Assembly: GCA_963921355.3 (NCBI GenBank)
Contig: OZ001190.1
Span: 2,356,001-2,420,000, forward strand
From: CAWUEZ02 sp963921355
Lineage (GTDB): Bacteria; Pseudomonadota; Alphaproteobacteria; Thalassobaculales; Thalassobaculaceae
DNA length: 64,000 bases
Direction: 5' to 3'
Numbering within the stretch: position 1 is the first letter of the stretch; each line of letters starts with the position of its first letter. Below are positions 8,278 to 17,307 of the stretch, one piece after another. Made by a program: the position numbers and the translations under genes. The notes beneath the pieces are model-generated. The model ran no database searches and was not told the origin of the DNA. It saw only the letters and a list, made by a program, of their open reading frames with translations.

Positions 8278-8558
8278 CACATCGGCCCCACATCCTCGGG
8301 GATGTCGAAAAAGGTCGGATGGCGGTACACCTTGCTGTTAGAGGGTTCGAACAGCGGGCCCTTGTCGCTCGGGGCGCTGGCGGTGATGTCGCCGGCCTGA
8401 ACCACCCAGATGCTGACCCCTTCGTTGCGCCGTGTGTAGACGTCACGGGCATTGCGGATCGCCATCTCGGCATCCGGGGCGTGCAGGCTGCCGACATGGC
8501 GGTGTGAGACGCCGTGTTGGCCCCGGATGAACACTTCCCAAAGCGGCCAGTCCTTCAT
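8277..8558 (-). CDS. paaB: PaaB, subunit of the phenylacetyl-CoA epoxidase
   Basis: Small 93-residue subunit that bridges PaaAC heterodimers. It begins MKDWPLWEVFIR and contains HVGSLHAPDAEMAI and ARDVYTRRNEGVSIWVV, all standard for PaaB. The start was chosen at 8558, where AAGGAGGA lies just upstream; the longer frame to 8624 overlaps the paaA end and lacks family similarity. Its TGA shares one base with the paaC start. Confidence 0.94.
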   Translation of the reverse strand: MKDWPLWEVFIRGQHGVSHRHVGSLHAPDAEMAIRNARDVYTRRNEGVSIWVVQAGDITASAPSDKGPLFEPSNSKVYRHPTFFDIPEDVGPM

Positions 8559-8583
8559 GGATGTCCTCCTTTCGGTCCGGCCG

Positions 8584-9576
8584 TCAGGCGGCGTTGCGCC
8601 GGCGCGCGGCGCGTTTCTCCGCATGGGCCATCAGCCCGTCGCGGAACCAGCGGCCGTCCTCATAGGCCTTGACCCGGGCGCCCAGCCGTTCGCGGTTGCA
8701 GGGACCGTCGCCGCGGATCACGGCGAAGAACTCGTCCCAGTCGATCGGGCCGATGTCGTAGCCGCCCTTGTCTTCGTTCCAGGCGAGGTCGGGGTCGGGA
8801 ACCGTCAGCCCGAGGTACTCGGCCTGGGGGACGGTCTGGTCGACGAACTTCTGACGCAACTCGTCGTTCGAGTTCAGCTTGATCTTCCAGGCCATGGACT
8901 GGGCGGAGTGGACGGAGTCCGCGTCCGACGGGCCGAACATCATCAGCGACGGCCACCACCAGCGGTTCAGCGCGTCCTGAGCCATCGCCTTCTGCTCGGG
9001 CGTGCCGGCGCAGAGCTTCATCATGATGTCGTAGCCCTGGCGCTGGTGGAAACTCTCCTCCTTGCAGACCCGGATCATCGCCCGGCTGTAGGGCCCGTAT
9101 GAACAGCGCTGCAGCGGCACCTGGTTCATGATGGCGGCCCCGTCCACCAGCCAGCCGATCGCCCCTATATCGGCCCAGGTCAGGGTCGGATAGTTGAAGA
9201 TCGACGAATACTTGGCCTTGCCGGCGTGCAGCTGTTGGATCAGTTCGTCCCGGCTCACGCCCAGGGTCTCGGCGGCGCAGTACAGGTACAGGCCGTGGCC
9301 GGCTTCGTCCTGGACCTTGGCCAGCAGGATAGCCTTGCGCTCGAGGCTCGGAGCCCGGGTGATCCAATTGCCTTCCGGCAACTGGCCGACGATCTCGGAA
9401 TGGGCATGCTGCGAGATCTGCCTGATCAGGGTCTTGCGGTAGCCCTCCGGCATCCAGTCCTTGGGCTCGATCTTCTCGTTGCCGTCGATCCGCTCCTGAA
9501 ACCGGCGTTCCTGCGGGTCCATCTCTTCGGCGGATTTCGGACCTTCGCCGGTCGACTTCACCATCTGGGCGTACAT
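8584..9576 (-). CDS. paaA: PaaA, catalytic subunit of the phenylacetyl-CoA epoxidase
   Basis: 330-residue di-iron oxygenase subunit that forms the ring 1,2-epoxide of phenylacetyl-CoA with O2. The two ligand helices show QDEAGH and CKEESFH, the expected ExxH pairs. The region EGNWITRAPSLERK and the C-terminal part are typical. The start MYAQMVK at 9576 was chosen because AGGGAGAG lies upstream at normal spacing; the track of open frame reaches seven codons further without such a site. First gene after the AT-rich promoter region that follows paaX. Confidence 0.95.
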   Translation of the reverse strand: MYAQMVKSTGEGPKSAEEMDPQERRFQERIDGNEKIEPKDWMPEGYRKTLIRQISQHAHSEIVGQLPEGNWITRAPSLERKAILLAKVQDEAGHGLYLYCAAETLGVSRDELIQQLHAGKAKYSSIFNYPTLTWADIGAIGWLVDGAAIMNQVPLQRCSYGPYSRAMIRVCKEESFHQRQGYDIMMKLCAGTPEQKAMAQDALNRWWWPSLMMFGPSDADSVHSAQSMAWKIKLNSNDELRQKFVDQTVPQAEYLGLTVPDPDLAWNEDKGGYDIGPIDWDEFFAVIRGDGPCNRERLGARVKAYEDGRWFRDGLMAHAEKRAARRRNAA

Positions 9577-9636
9577 GGGCGCTCTCCCTGAAGTCACCTA
9601 TCCGGCGATCTTAGGCCTGCTTCTCTAGCATCTAAA

Positions 9637-9677
9637 ACATCACAAATCAACGCAATAAATTAGAAATCTTGTGATGT
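9637..9677 (-). promoter_or_regulatory. Candidate PaaX operator and paaA promoter
   Basis: Perfect 9-bp inverted repeat ACATCACAA (9637-9645) and TTGTGATGT (9669-9677), separated by an AT-rich 23-base spacer, in the only AT-rich stretch between paaX and paaA. The TGTGAT half-site resembles the TRTGATT core described for PaaX operators in enterobacteria. The centre-to-centre distance is 32 bp, about three helical turns. A sigma70-like promoter reading to paaA probably overlaps it, but I cannot fix its elements. Confidence 0.5.
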
Positions 9678-9696
9678 GTAATGTCGAAGGGCGGCG

Positions 9697-10626
9697 CTAG
9701 GGCTGGAACCCGGCAAGGCCCCGCAACCGCTCCGCCAGTACCGTGGCGTCGGCGGCCAGTGGGCCGTTGCCATCGACAAAGGTCTCGGCGATGTACGCAT
9801 CGGCCGGGGGCGACAGGGCCGTGTAGATCCGCGCGAACAGTGCGGCCGCTGGCTCTCCGGGCCAGTGGTCCGGCAGGACCTCTGGCGGCAATCCCGGGTC
9901 CCGCAGGGCGACCCGCCGATAGGCATCCACCAGCAGCAGCCGGGCGGTCAGGGCGAGCCCGCCGTCGATGGTGGTCGGGTTCGCGAGCACCGGGTCCAGC
10001 GTCACGAAGACGGCGGCGAACTCCCGGTACGCCGCTGCGAGTGCCTCCAGATCCCAGGCAGCCGCCACGAGATCCCTCAGGGTCGCGTCTGCCTGACCGT
10101 CGGCGAGGCGGGCGGTGAAGACCAGGGCGTTCTGTTCGGCTGCCAGGGTGCGCACCGCTTCCCGTGCTGCATCCCCCGGAAGAAGCGCCAGTCCGTTACC
10201 GGCGATCCCGAACCCGAGCTTGGCGAGTCTGTCGAGGGCCGCCCGCGCCGCGCTGTCGCGCGCCAGCACCAGCGTCCACTCAGCCGCGTCCACGGGCCTT
10301 GGGGCCCCGTAGAGAATATCCGCAGCCCGTTCGAACTCCTCCGTGGCCTCGGCGGTGAGCCGGTAGAAGCTGCGGCGGCCGTCTCGCTGGCCGGTCAACC
10401 GGCCGGCAGCGACCAACCGCGACACGGCGGTGCGTACAAGGGTCTCGCTGATCCCGACGGCGTCGCAGGCCTCGATCACGTTGCCGATCCAGAGACTCCC
10501 GCCGCGTGGAATCATCACGTCGCCATAGAGCGTGACGATGAAGGCGCCGGCCCGGAGGGGTCGGGTTTCTACGACCTCCGAGATCAGACTCCGGATCTTG
10601 GGGTTTGCGGGAGCGGACACGGACAT
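9697..10626 (-). CDS. paaX: PaaX, phenylacetyl-CoA-responsive repressor
   Basis: 309-residue PaaX-family regulator: an N-terminal winged helix (FIVTLYGDVMIPRGGSLWIG, then SETLVRTAVSRLVAAGRL near residues 60-80), a central domain and a C-terminal dimer/effector domain with WDLEALAAAYREF. PaaX represses the paa operon and is released by phenylacetyl-CoA. It is codirectional with and upstream of paaABCDE, with the candidate operator between paaX and paaA. No strong ribosome-binding site is visible at this ATG; the nearby GTG is an alternative start. Confidence 0.9.
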   Translation of the reverse strand: MSVSAPANPKIRSLISEVVETRPLRAGAFIVTLYGDVMIPRGGSLWIGNVIEACDAVGISETLVRTAVSRLVAAGRLTGQRDGRRSFYRLTAEATEEFERAADILYGAPRPVDAAEWTLVLARDSAARAALDRLAKLGFGIAGNGLALLPGDAAREAVRTLAAEQNALVFTARLADGQADATLRDLVAAAWDLEALAAAYREFAAVFVTLDPVLANPTTIDGGLALTARLLLVDAYRRVALRDPGLPPEVLPDHWPGEPAAALFARIYTALSPPADAYIAETFVDGNGPLAADATVLAERLRGLAGFQP

Positions 10627-10682
10627 AATGGCGCCGACCCCGAACGATCTCGGGCCCGGCGCACTCGGTGGTGTGGTCGACC

Positions 10683-12065
10683 CTACGCCGCCGCTGCCTT
10701 GCGAAGCGCCGCGGCACCATCGTCGAGCGCCTTGGTCATCTTGTCGAACAGCTCGTCGATCTGGGCCTCGGTGATGATCAGCGGCGGGGTGAAGGCGATG
10801 TTGTCGCCGATCGCCCGCACGATCAGCGCGTGATCGGTGGCCGCCTGGTTGACCTTGGCGCCCGCGCCCAGTTTCGGGTCGAACGGCTCCTTGGTGGCTT
10901 TGTCGGCGACCAGTTCGACGGCCCCGATCAGGCCGGTGCCGCGGACCTCGCCGACCAGCTCATGGTCGCCCAGCGCGTGCAGACGTTCCTGGAAGCGGGG
11001 TGCCACCGAGCGGATGTGGCTGAGGATGTCGCGCTCCTCGTAGATCTTCAGGGTCTCCAGCGCGACCGCCGCACAGACCGGATGACCGGTATAGGTGTAG
11101 CCGTGGCCGAGCACGCCGAGTTCGGCCGACTGCCGGGCGATCGGCTCGTAGACCTCTTCGCTGATCATCAGCGCCGAGATCGGCAGGAAGCTGGACGACA
11201 GCGCCTTGGCACAGGTCAGCATGTCCGGCTTCATGCCCAAGGTCTCGCTGCCCCAGAAGTTGCCGGTCCGCCCGAAGCCGCAGATCACCTCGTCGGCGAT
11301 CAGCAGAACGTCGTACTTCTTCAGGACCGCCTGGATCTTCTGCCAATAGCCTTTCGGCGGAATGATGACGCCGCCGGCCCCCATGATCGGTTCACCGATG
11401 AAGGCGGCGACGGTCTCCGGCCCTTCCTCGAGGATCAGGTTCTCCAGGTCCTGGGCCATACGGGTGGCAAAATCCTCCTCGCTCTCACCCGCTTCGCCGA
11501 AGCGGTAGTAGTGCGGGCAGGAGGTGTGCTTGACGCCGGCGATCGGCAGGTCGAAGCCCGGATGGTTGATCGGCGTGCCGGTCAGCGAGGCCGACGCGAT
11601 GGTCACGCCATGATAAGCCTTCACCCGGCTGATGATCTTCTTCTTGGCATGCCGGCCGCGGGCGTTGTTGTAGTACCAGACCAGCTTCATGGCGGTGTCG
11701 TTGGCTTCCGAGCCGGAGCTGGCGAAGAACACCTTGCTCATCGGCACCGGCGCCAGGCCGATCAGCTTCTCCGCCAGGTCGATGCCCGGCAGGTGCGCCT
11801 TGTGGGCGAAGGTGTGGTAGTAGGGCAACTGCTCCATCTGGGCGGTCGCGGCCTTGACCAGGCGGTCTTCCTTGAAGCCGAGCGATGCCGACCACAGCCC
11901 GGCCATCGCCTCCAGATACTGCTTGCCGGAGTCGTCCCAGACATACACGCCCTCGCCGCGGGTGATGACCATCGGCCCGTTCTCTTCATGGGCCTTGGCG
12001 TTGGTGTAGGGGTGCAGGAAGTAGGCGACGTCTCGCGCGGCCGGCGAGTTCGGCTGGAAGCTCAT
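10683..12065 (-). CDS. Class III (omega) aminotransferase, PLP-dependent
   Basis: 460 residues, normal for class III aminotransferases acting on omega-amino groups (beta-alanine, putrescine or GABA-like donors). Markers are the phosphate-cup motif SSGSEANDTAMK near 117, the PLP-ring Asp in LLIADEVICGFGRTG near 260, the Schiff-base Lys in CAKALSSSFLPISA near 290, and HGYTYTGHPVCAA. GGAGG precedes the ATG. It ends 56 bases before paaX in the same direction but is probably not part of the phenylacetate pathway. The amino donor and acceptor cannot be told from sequence. Confidence 0.88.
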   Translation of the reverse strand: MSFQPNSPAARDVAYFLHPYTNAKAHEENGPMVITRGEGVYVWDDSGKQYLEAMAGLWSASLGFKEDRLVKAATAQMEQLPYYHTFAHKAHLPGIDLAEKLIGLAPVPMSKVFFASSGSEANDTAMKLVWYYNNARGRHAKKKIISRVKAYHGVTIASASLTGTPINHPGFDLPIAGVKHTSCPHYYRFGEAGESEEDFATRMAQDLENLILEEGPETVAAFIGEPIMGAGGVIIPPKGYWQKIQAVLKKYDVLLIADEVICGFGRTGNFWGSETLGMKPDMLTCAKALSSSFLPISALMISEEVYEPIARQSAELGVLGHGYTYTGHPVCAAVALETLKIYEERDILSHIRSVAPRFQERLHALGDHELVGEVRGTGLIGAVELVADKATKEPFDPKLGAGAKVNQAATDHALIVRAIGDNIAFTPPLIITEAQIDELFDKMTKALDDGAAALRKAAAA

Positions 12066-12144
12066 GGCATCCTCCAGGATGACGGTGGCTGATCGGCGTC
12101 AGATCGCCGAGAGCATATCATGGCGTATCGGGCGGGGAAGCCCG

Positions 12145-13065
12145 TCAGAACACCGACCAGCCGGTCTCGCGGGCCAGGGCCTCGAGCGCGATGGTCCCCG
12201 CATGGGAGTTGCCGTTGGCCTTCAGCCCGGGCGACCAGACGGCGATCGATGCCTCGCCCGGCGCGATCGCCAGAATGCCGCCCCCGACCCCGCTCTTGCC
12301 CGGCAGGCCGACGCGAAAGGCGAAGTCGCCCGAGGCGTCGTAGTGGCCGCAGGTCATCATCAGCGCGTTGATCCGCCGCGCCCGGTGGGACGGGAGAACC
12401 CGGGTCCCGGTGATGGGATCGAGGCCGCCATTGGCCAGGAACAGTCCGGCCCGGGCCAGCTGGCGGCAGCTCATCGCCAGTGCGCACTGGTGGAAGTAGA
12501 CGTCGAGCACGTCCTCGACCGTGCTGGTCAGATTGCCGAAGCTCTTGATGAAGTTGGCCAGGCTGACGTTACGGAACCCGGTTTCCGCCTCCGATTGGGC
12601 AACTTCGGGGTCGATTGACAGGGCCTCGTCCTGGGCGAGATGGCGCATGAAGGACAGGATCTCGGCCACCGCCTCCGACGGTCGGCAGCCGGCCGAGACC
12701 ACATCGCTGACGACGATCGCACCGGCGTTGATGAACGGGTTGCGGGGAATCCCCGCTTCCCGCTCGAGCTGGACGATCGAATTGAAGGCGCTGCCCGACG
12801 GTTCGCGGCCGACCCGCTGCCACAGGTCGCCGCCGACCCGGCCAAGCGCCAGGGCGAGCGTGAAGACCTTGGAGATGCTCTGGATCGAGAATGCGGTGTC
12901 GGCGTCGCCGGTGGCAAAGGACCGGCCATCGACCGTGACGACGGCGAGGGCGAAGCGTTTCGGATCGACCCGGGCGAGGGCGGGGATGTAGTCAGCGACC
13001 CGGCCTTCGGGGCAGTGCGGTTCCGCCGTCGCACGGACCCGGTTGAGGATGTCGGCGAGATCCAT
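12145..13065 (-). CDS. glsA: Glutaminase (serine-type)
   Basis: 306-residue glutaminase of the beta-lactamase-like fold, hydrolysing L-glutamine to glutamate and ammonia. The Ser-x-x-Lys dyad is in FSIQSISKVF near residue 62, followed by GREPSGSAFNS, NPFINAGAI, MSCRQLARAGLFLANGG and LPGKSGVGGGILA, all standard for GlsA. The start MDLADIL at 13065 was preferred over the longer frame to 13137, whose first 24 residues have no similarity and overlap the upstream gene. The next gene upstream ends 22 bases away. Confidence 0.93.
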   Translation of the reverse strand: MDLADILNRVRATAEPHCPEGRVADYIPALARVDPKRFALAVVTVDGRSFATGDADTAFSIQSISKVFTLALALGRVGGDLWQRVGREPSGSAFNSIVQLEREAGIPRNPFINAGAIVVSDVVSAGCRPSEAVAEILSFMRHLAQDEALSIDPEVAQSEAETGFRNVSLANFIKSFGNLTSTVEDVLDVYFHQCALAMSCRQLARAGLFLANGGLDPITGTRVLPSHRARRINALMMTCGHYDASGDFAFRVGLPGKSGVGGGILAIAPGEASIAVWSPGLKANGNSHAGTIALEALARETGWSVF

Positions 13066-13087
13066 CGACACTCCCGGTTCGGGCCGG

Positions 13088-13492
13088 CTAGCCGGGGTCT
13101 CTGACCCGGTCGACCGGCTGCCCGAAGACAAGGCCATCTTCGTCTGTCGGATCGACCGCCAGACCGTCTTCCGGCAGGTCGACCACGATATCGTCCAGGC
13201 CCCCGTCCATCTCCTCGTACGCGGCCGCGTCGGCCTCGAGGATCTGGTCCAGGGCCTCGCGCAGGGTGCGCAGCAGGTCGTCGGCGGCCCGGTTGTCGAT
13301 GTTGCGGAAGATCGCTTCGTAGTCGAGCAGTTCGCGGTCCAGCATGTCGGCGCCGTCAGCCTGGTTGGCGCCGATCAGCTGGTTGAGCTGGTGTCGCGCT
13401 TCCTCGACCAGATCGCTCGCCTCATCGCGGTCCAGAACACCCCGGGCCACCAGGGCCCGCAGGGTGTTGACCTGCAGGATGAAGCCGGCCAT
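13088..13492 (-). CDS. Hypothetical acidic helical protein
   Basis: 134 residues, strongly acidic, predicted mostly helical at the N-terminus (LQVNTLRALVARGVLDRDEASDLVEEARHQL), with a disordered acidic tail. No family recognised. It lies between the MFS transporter and glsA in the same direction, 49 and 22 bases away, so it is probably co-transcribed. There is no ATG further upstream in frame. The amphipathic pattern and codon use support a real gene. Confidence 0.6.
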   Translation of the reverse strand: MAGFILQVNTLRALVARGVLDRDEASDLVEEARHQLNQLIGANQADGADMLDRELLDYEAIFRNIDNRAADDLLRTLREALDQILEADAAAYEEMDGGLDDIVVDLPEDGLAVDPTDEDGLVFGQPVDRVRDPG

Positions 13493-13541
13493 GGCGAAGG
13501 CATCGGTCTTGAGGTCTTGGTTGAACGTCGGACTGCTCCCG

Positions 13542-14804
13542 TCAGATTTTGGCCGGCCCGGTCGGAGGGCGACCGCGGGCTTCGCGTGACGTGGCGAACC
13601 AGATCAGCCCGGCGACCTGCAGCGCCAGGACACCACCGAACACCACCCGGTAGGCATCCGCCTGATAGCCGCCGCCCGATGCCGGCTCCCATAGGTCGAT
13701 GACCGCACCCATCAGGTATTGTCCCGCAAACGCGCCGAAGAACGCCAGCGTGTTCAGGCCGGTCGACACCCGACCGGACAACGCCAGGGGGAAATGCCGG
13801 TTCAACAGTGGATAGGCCAGTGCCGCGGCGTTCGCGCTCAGGCCGAATCCGATCCATGGCAGCACGCTGGCCGGCGCCAGTTCGAAAACGATCGTCGCCT
13901 GTACGGCCAGGAAAGCGGCGCTGAGCCCGACGATCACCGTCGCCAGACGGATGCCCCGGCGCTCGCAGTAATCGGCGAGCGCCCCGGTCAGCACGAAGCC
14001 GACGGTCATGGCGGCGGCCAGCGCGAACAGGTGGGTGGCGACGCCGTCGCGGCCGAGGCCGCCGACATCGCGCAGCCACGGGCCGGCCCAAAGGCCCTGA
14101 ATGGCCAGGTTGGCGGTCATGGTCATCACCACCAGCGGGGTGATGTGCCAGAACAGGCTGTCGGCGAACACCTGACGGAGCCCGTCCAGCTGGCGGCGCA
14201 GTGGTTCTCCGGCCCCGTCCACCGGCTTCTCGGGCACGATGACGCGGATGCCGAGCGCGACGGCGACCGTCACCGCCGCCAGGAAGAAGAATACTCCGCG
14301 CCAGTCGGTGATTTGCAGAGCGGCCTCCAGCGGTGTTGTCGGCGCCACCGCGCCGAGCCCTCCGATGGCCATGAACCAGCCGTTCACCAGCGGCCAGCGG
14401 TGGCGCGGGAACCACAGATTGATCGCCTTGAGCGAGGCCATCAGGCCGCCGGCAACACCGAGGCCGATCAGGCCCCGGGCAATCGTCAGGGTGGTCATAT
14501 CCTCGCCGAGCGCGAACAGAACGGCGCCGACCGCCGCGGACAGCAGCAGGACCGACTGCACGCGCCGCGGCCCGAAGCGGTCGAGCAGCAGGCCGAGCGG
14601 TAGCTGAAATCCGGCGAAGGCCAGAAAGTAGGCGCTGGTCAGGAGCCCAAGATCGCCGGCGGTCAGGACGATCTCGGCCGTGAGCTGGGGGGCGATCACC
14701 GCATTGGTCGAGCGGAACAGGTAGGACAGGAAATAGCCGCCGGCGAAGGGCAGGAACACCAACGCGACCAGGCGGGGGATCCCGGGTGTCGCGTGGGCTG
14801 TCAT
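13542..14804 (-). CDS. MFS transporter
   Basis: About 420 residues with twelve predicted membrane helices. The loop motif LLDRFGPRRVQS after helix 2 is the MFS motif A variant, and GLIGLGVAGGLMASLKAI is typical of helix 4. The start MTAHATPG at 14804 was chosen over 14843 because the extra residues are unlike any membrane N-terminus and run into the repeat. A sugar-phosphate/organic-anion type is plausible from the overall pattern, but the substrate is unknown. A dispersed inverted-repeat element lies directly upstream. Confidence 0.82.
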   Translation of the reverse strand: MTAHATPGIPRLVALVFLPFAGGYFLSYLFRSTNAVIAPQLTAEIVLTAGDLGLLTSAYFLAFAGFQLPLGLLLDRFGPRRVQSVLLLSAAVGAVLFALGEDMTTLTIARGLIGLGVAGGLMASLKAINLWFPRHRWPLVNGWFMAIGGLGAVAPTTPLEAALQITDWRGVFFFLAAVTVAVALGIRVIVPEKPVDGAGEPLRRQLDGLRQVFADSLFWHITPLVVMTMTANLAIQGLWAGPWLRDVGGLGRDGVATHLFALAAAMTVGFVLTGALADYCERRGIRLATVIVGLSAAFLAVQATIVFELAPASVLPWIGFGLSANAAALAYPLLNRHFPLALSGRVSTGLNTLAFFGAFAGQYLMGAVIDLWEPASGGGYQADAYRVVFGGVLALQVAGLIWFATSREARGRPPTGPAKI

Positions 14805-14829
14805 CGTTTTGCCTGGAGGCTCAGCTTGA

Positions 14830-14937
14830 GCGCCCTTCGACACACCCCCCGGATCAAGTCCGTGGGGCAGCTCAGGACGAGGTCTTCTTTTCCGGCCTCG
14901 CCCTGAGCAGGGCCGTCAGGCCCGTGTCGAAGGGCGC
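14830..14937. repeat. Dispersed inverted-repeat element, copy B
   Basis: Perfect 14-bp inverted ends GCGCCCTTCGACAC (14830-14843) and GTGTCGAAGGGCGC (14924-14937). Inner arms CTCAGGACGAGG (14871-14882) and CCTCGCCCTGAG (14896-14907) pair with a single G-T mismatch. The right end abuts the stop codon of the VOC gene (14938-14940) exactly. It probably ends the VOC transcript or separates it from the MFS gene. Same family as 4201-4291 and 32785-32945. Confidence 0.82.
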
Positions 14938-15735
14938 TCATTGTGCGACGAACCGCAGGGTGACTCCGTTTAGCCGTTCTCTTGGCACCACCAGGGCGTT
15001 GCCGTCCGGTTCAGCGGTGGGAACCGCGTGGCGGGCCGCGTTCAGGTCGGCGACCGCAACTGTGATCTCCGGAAAGGCCGGGGTTTCGCCGGTCCGCACG
15101 CTCAGACTGTCCTCGACCAGGGTGATCGGCTCGGCCATCTCCGCGCCGGCGAAGTCCGCGAGGAACCGGCGCGCCGCCGACGGATCCGGAGCGGCGGTGG
15201 TGACAGAAACGATCCGTCGTGCGCCGTTCAGGTGGGTCTGATAGAGCGGCTTCCAGAACGCTTCCGGGGTGTGCTGCTGGCAGACGAAGAACGCCAGGCC
15301 CGGCAGCGCCGGCGTATCCGCGAAGCCGAGCGAGAACGCCACCCGCAGGCTGGAGCCGTCGGGCTGTTTTGCCTGGCGCTCGAAATCGAACGGGGCGTAG
15401 ACGTGCAAGTTCCTGGATCGCCACTCGTCGAGATCGGCATCACGATCCCGGCTCTGCAGCACCAGCATCGACAGGCCTTCCCCGCGCTGGGCCAGGAAGT
15501 CCAGGTTGTGCTGAGCGAAACTGAACTGGTCTCCATCTCCTGGCCGGATTCGCGCCGCGTCGTCGATTTCCAGGAGCTCGATAAAGTTGCCCTGGAGCTG
15601 GATCAGGGCGTTCGCGGTGCCGAACGGGTGAACGGCGCGGGGCGTGCACGTGAACCCGTGGGCTGTCCAGGAGTCGACGGCGGCCGCCAGGTCGCGCGTC
15701 ATGATCACCACATGGTCGATATCGCGGGCAGGCAT
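14938..15735 (-). CDS. VOC (glyoxalase-like) family protein
   Basis: 265 residues with two halves of the vicinal-oxygen-chelate fold: IDHVVIMTRDLAAAVDSW at the N-terminus, then GTANALIQLQGNFIELLEI, and later a second repeat around HLNGARRIVSVTTAAPD. This is the pattern of the Glyoxalase-like domain family (PF13468) found as uncharacterised proteins. The start MPARDIDHV at 15735 was chosen because the longer frame to 16215 runs antisense through the next gene. Substrate and reaction are unknown. It diverges from the nucleoside transporter, 123 bases away. Confidence 0.8.
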   Translation of the reverse strand: MPARDIDHVVIMTRDLAAAVDSWTAHGFTCTPRAVHPFGTANALIQLQGNFIELLEIDDAARIRPGDGDQFSFAQHNLDFLAQRGEGLSMLVLQSRDRDADLDEWRSRNLHVYAPFDFERQAKQPDGSSLRVAFSLGFADTPALPGLAFFVCQQHTPEAFWKPLYQTHLNGARRIVSVTTAAPDPSAARRFLADFAGAEMAEPITLVEDSLSVRTGETPAFPEITVAVADLNAARHAVPTAEPDGNALVVPRERLNGVTLRFVAQ

Positions 15736-15858
15736 GGGCTTGATCCGATCCAGGATTGCGGGTGTCGGTGACACTGGTGCTGGCGGTGGTCTGTTGGTAA
15801 CGTAGAAATCCTGGATCCGGTTGCCGACGCAGCTGGGTCGACGGCTTCGGGGGTGGCA

Positions 15859-17100
15859 ATGGAGCGTGTTCATGCGGCGCTGGGTCTGGTCGTGCTGTTC
15901 GCAATCGCCTGGGCGCTCAGCGAGAACCGACGGGGCGTGCCGGTCCGCATTCCGGTCGTCGGGATCGTCCTGCAGCTGGTCCTGGCGGCGCTGCTGCTGA
16001 ACCTGGCACCGCTGCGCGAGGCGATCGCCGGGCTGAACGGGATCATCCTGGCGCTGCAATCCTCCACCCAGGCGGGCACCTCCCTGGTCTTCGGCTATCT
16101 GGGCGGCGGTGCCCTGCCATTCGCCGAGAGCTTTCCGGGCGCCGCCTTCATCCTGGCGTTTCAGGCCCTGCCGCTGGTGATCGTGGTCAGCGCCCTGACC
16201 TCGCTGCTGATCCATCTACGGATCCTGCCGGTGATCGTGCGGGGCTTCGCGCTGTTGCTGGAGCGCGCGTTCGGGGTCGGCGGGCCGGTCGGGCTGGTGA
16301 CCGCCGCCAACGTGTTCTTCGGCATGGTCGAGGCGCCGGTCTTCGCGCGGGCCTATCTCAAGCGTCTCGATCGGGGCGAGCTGTTCATGGTGATGACGAC
16401 CGGGATGGCGACGATCGCCGGAACGGTCCTGGTTCTCTACGCCACGATTGTCGGCCCGGTGATCGAGAACGCGGCCGGTCACCTGCTGACGGCGTCGATC
16501 ATCAGCGTGCCGGCCGCGATCGCGCTGGCCGCGATCATGGTGCCCCGGGCCGGGCCGCCGACGCCGGGCGAGATGGAGATCGACTCGCCGGCGGCCAACC
16601 TGATGGACGCCATCACCCAGGGCACGGAAGCGGGACTGCGCCTGTTTCTGTCGATCGTGGCGATGCTGCTGGTGATGGTGGCGCTGATCAGCCTGGCGGA
16701 TGTCGTTCTCGGCTTGCTGCCCGACGTGGCCGGGGCGCCGCTCAGTGTCGGTGGAATCCTCGGCTGGATCATGCGGCCGGCGGTGTGGCTGATCGGCATT
16801 CCCTGGTCCGAGGCCGCCGAGGCCGGGCGCCTGATGGGCATCAAGACCGGGGTCAACGAACTGGTCGCCTATCTGCAGTTCGCCGCTCTGCCGCCGGAGG
16901 CGCTCAGCGAGCGGTCCAGGCTGATTCTGATGTACGCCATGTGCGGATTCGCGAATTTCGGCAGTCTCGGCATCATGATCGGCGGGCTCGCCACCATGAT
17001 GCCGGATCGCCGCGCCGAGATTGCCGCTCTCGCGCCGAAATCCCTGGTCGCGGGAACCCTAGCGACCCTGTCGACCGGAGCGGTTGTCGGGATCGTATGA
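15859..17100 (+). CDS. Concentrative nucleoside transporter (NupC/CNT type)
   Basis: About 413 residues, multi-spanning. CNT markers are GALPFAESFPGAAFILAFQALPL, the re-entrant loop with TAANVFFGMVEAPVFARAYL, MTTGMATIAGTVLVLY, GIKTGVNELVAYLQ and CGFANFGSLGIMIGG. These proteins bring in nucleosides with protons or sodium across the inner membrane. An in-frame GTG two codons upstream is an alternative start. It faces the VOC gene divergently and stands just before the peptide-ABC run, which later contains PfkB and TrpF-like genes; a shared substrate theme is possible but unproven. Confidence 0.9.
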   Translation: MERVHAALGLVVLFAIAWALSENRRGVPVRIPVVGIVLQLVLAALLLNLAPLREAIAGLNGIILALQSSTQAGTSLVFGYLGGGALPFAESFPGAAFILAFQALPLVIVVSALTSLLIHLRILPVIVRGFALLLERAFGVGGPVGLVTAANVFFGMVEAPVFARAYLKRLDRGELFMVMTTGMATIAGTVLVLYATIVGPVIENAAGHLLTASIISVPAAIALAAIMVPRAGPPTPGEMEIDSPAANLMDAITQGTEAGLRLFLSIVAMLLVMVALISLADVVLGLLPDVAGAPLSVGGILGWIMRPAVWLIGIPWSEAAEAGRLMGIKTGVNELVAYLQFAALPPEALSERSRLILMYAMCGFANFGSLGIMIGGLATMMPDRRAEIAALAPKSLVAGTLATLSTGAVVGIV

Positions 17101-17151
17101 AAGCGGCGACGGATTCCGCGCCGATGCGGGGCACAGCCACGAACACGTGCA

Positions 17152-17180
17152 TTGACGTTCCCCGGGACAGCGGCTTTATT
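17152..17180 (+). promoter_or_regulatory. Sigma70-like promoter of the first oligopeptide ABC operon
   Basis: TTGACG (17152-17157) and TTTATT (17175-17180) with a 17-base spacer, 127 bases before the start of the substrate-binding gene. It is the best promoter match in this 207-base gap between genes. Four of six bases match at the -10 and five of six at the -35 consensus. Confidence 0.55.
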
Positions 17181-17307
17181 GCGCCCATGTGACGGGCGGG
17201 GGCTTGTCGCCAAACAACGGGAACGCCGGCCTGTTGGACGCTCACCCGGTTTCGGACGAGCGGCACGGATAACCGGCGGCCAGAGGCACATACGTGGGAG
17301 CTTTGTC

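Noticed and set aside
10668..12092. 474-codon plus-strand frame
   Set aside because: Antisense shadow of the class III aminotransferase; composition is GC-driven.
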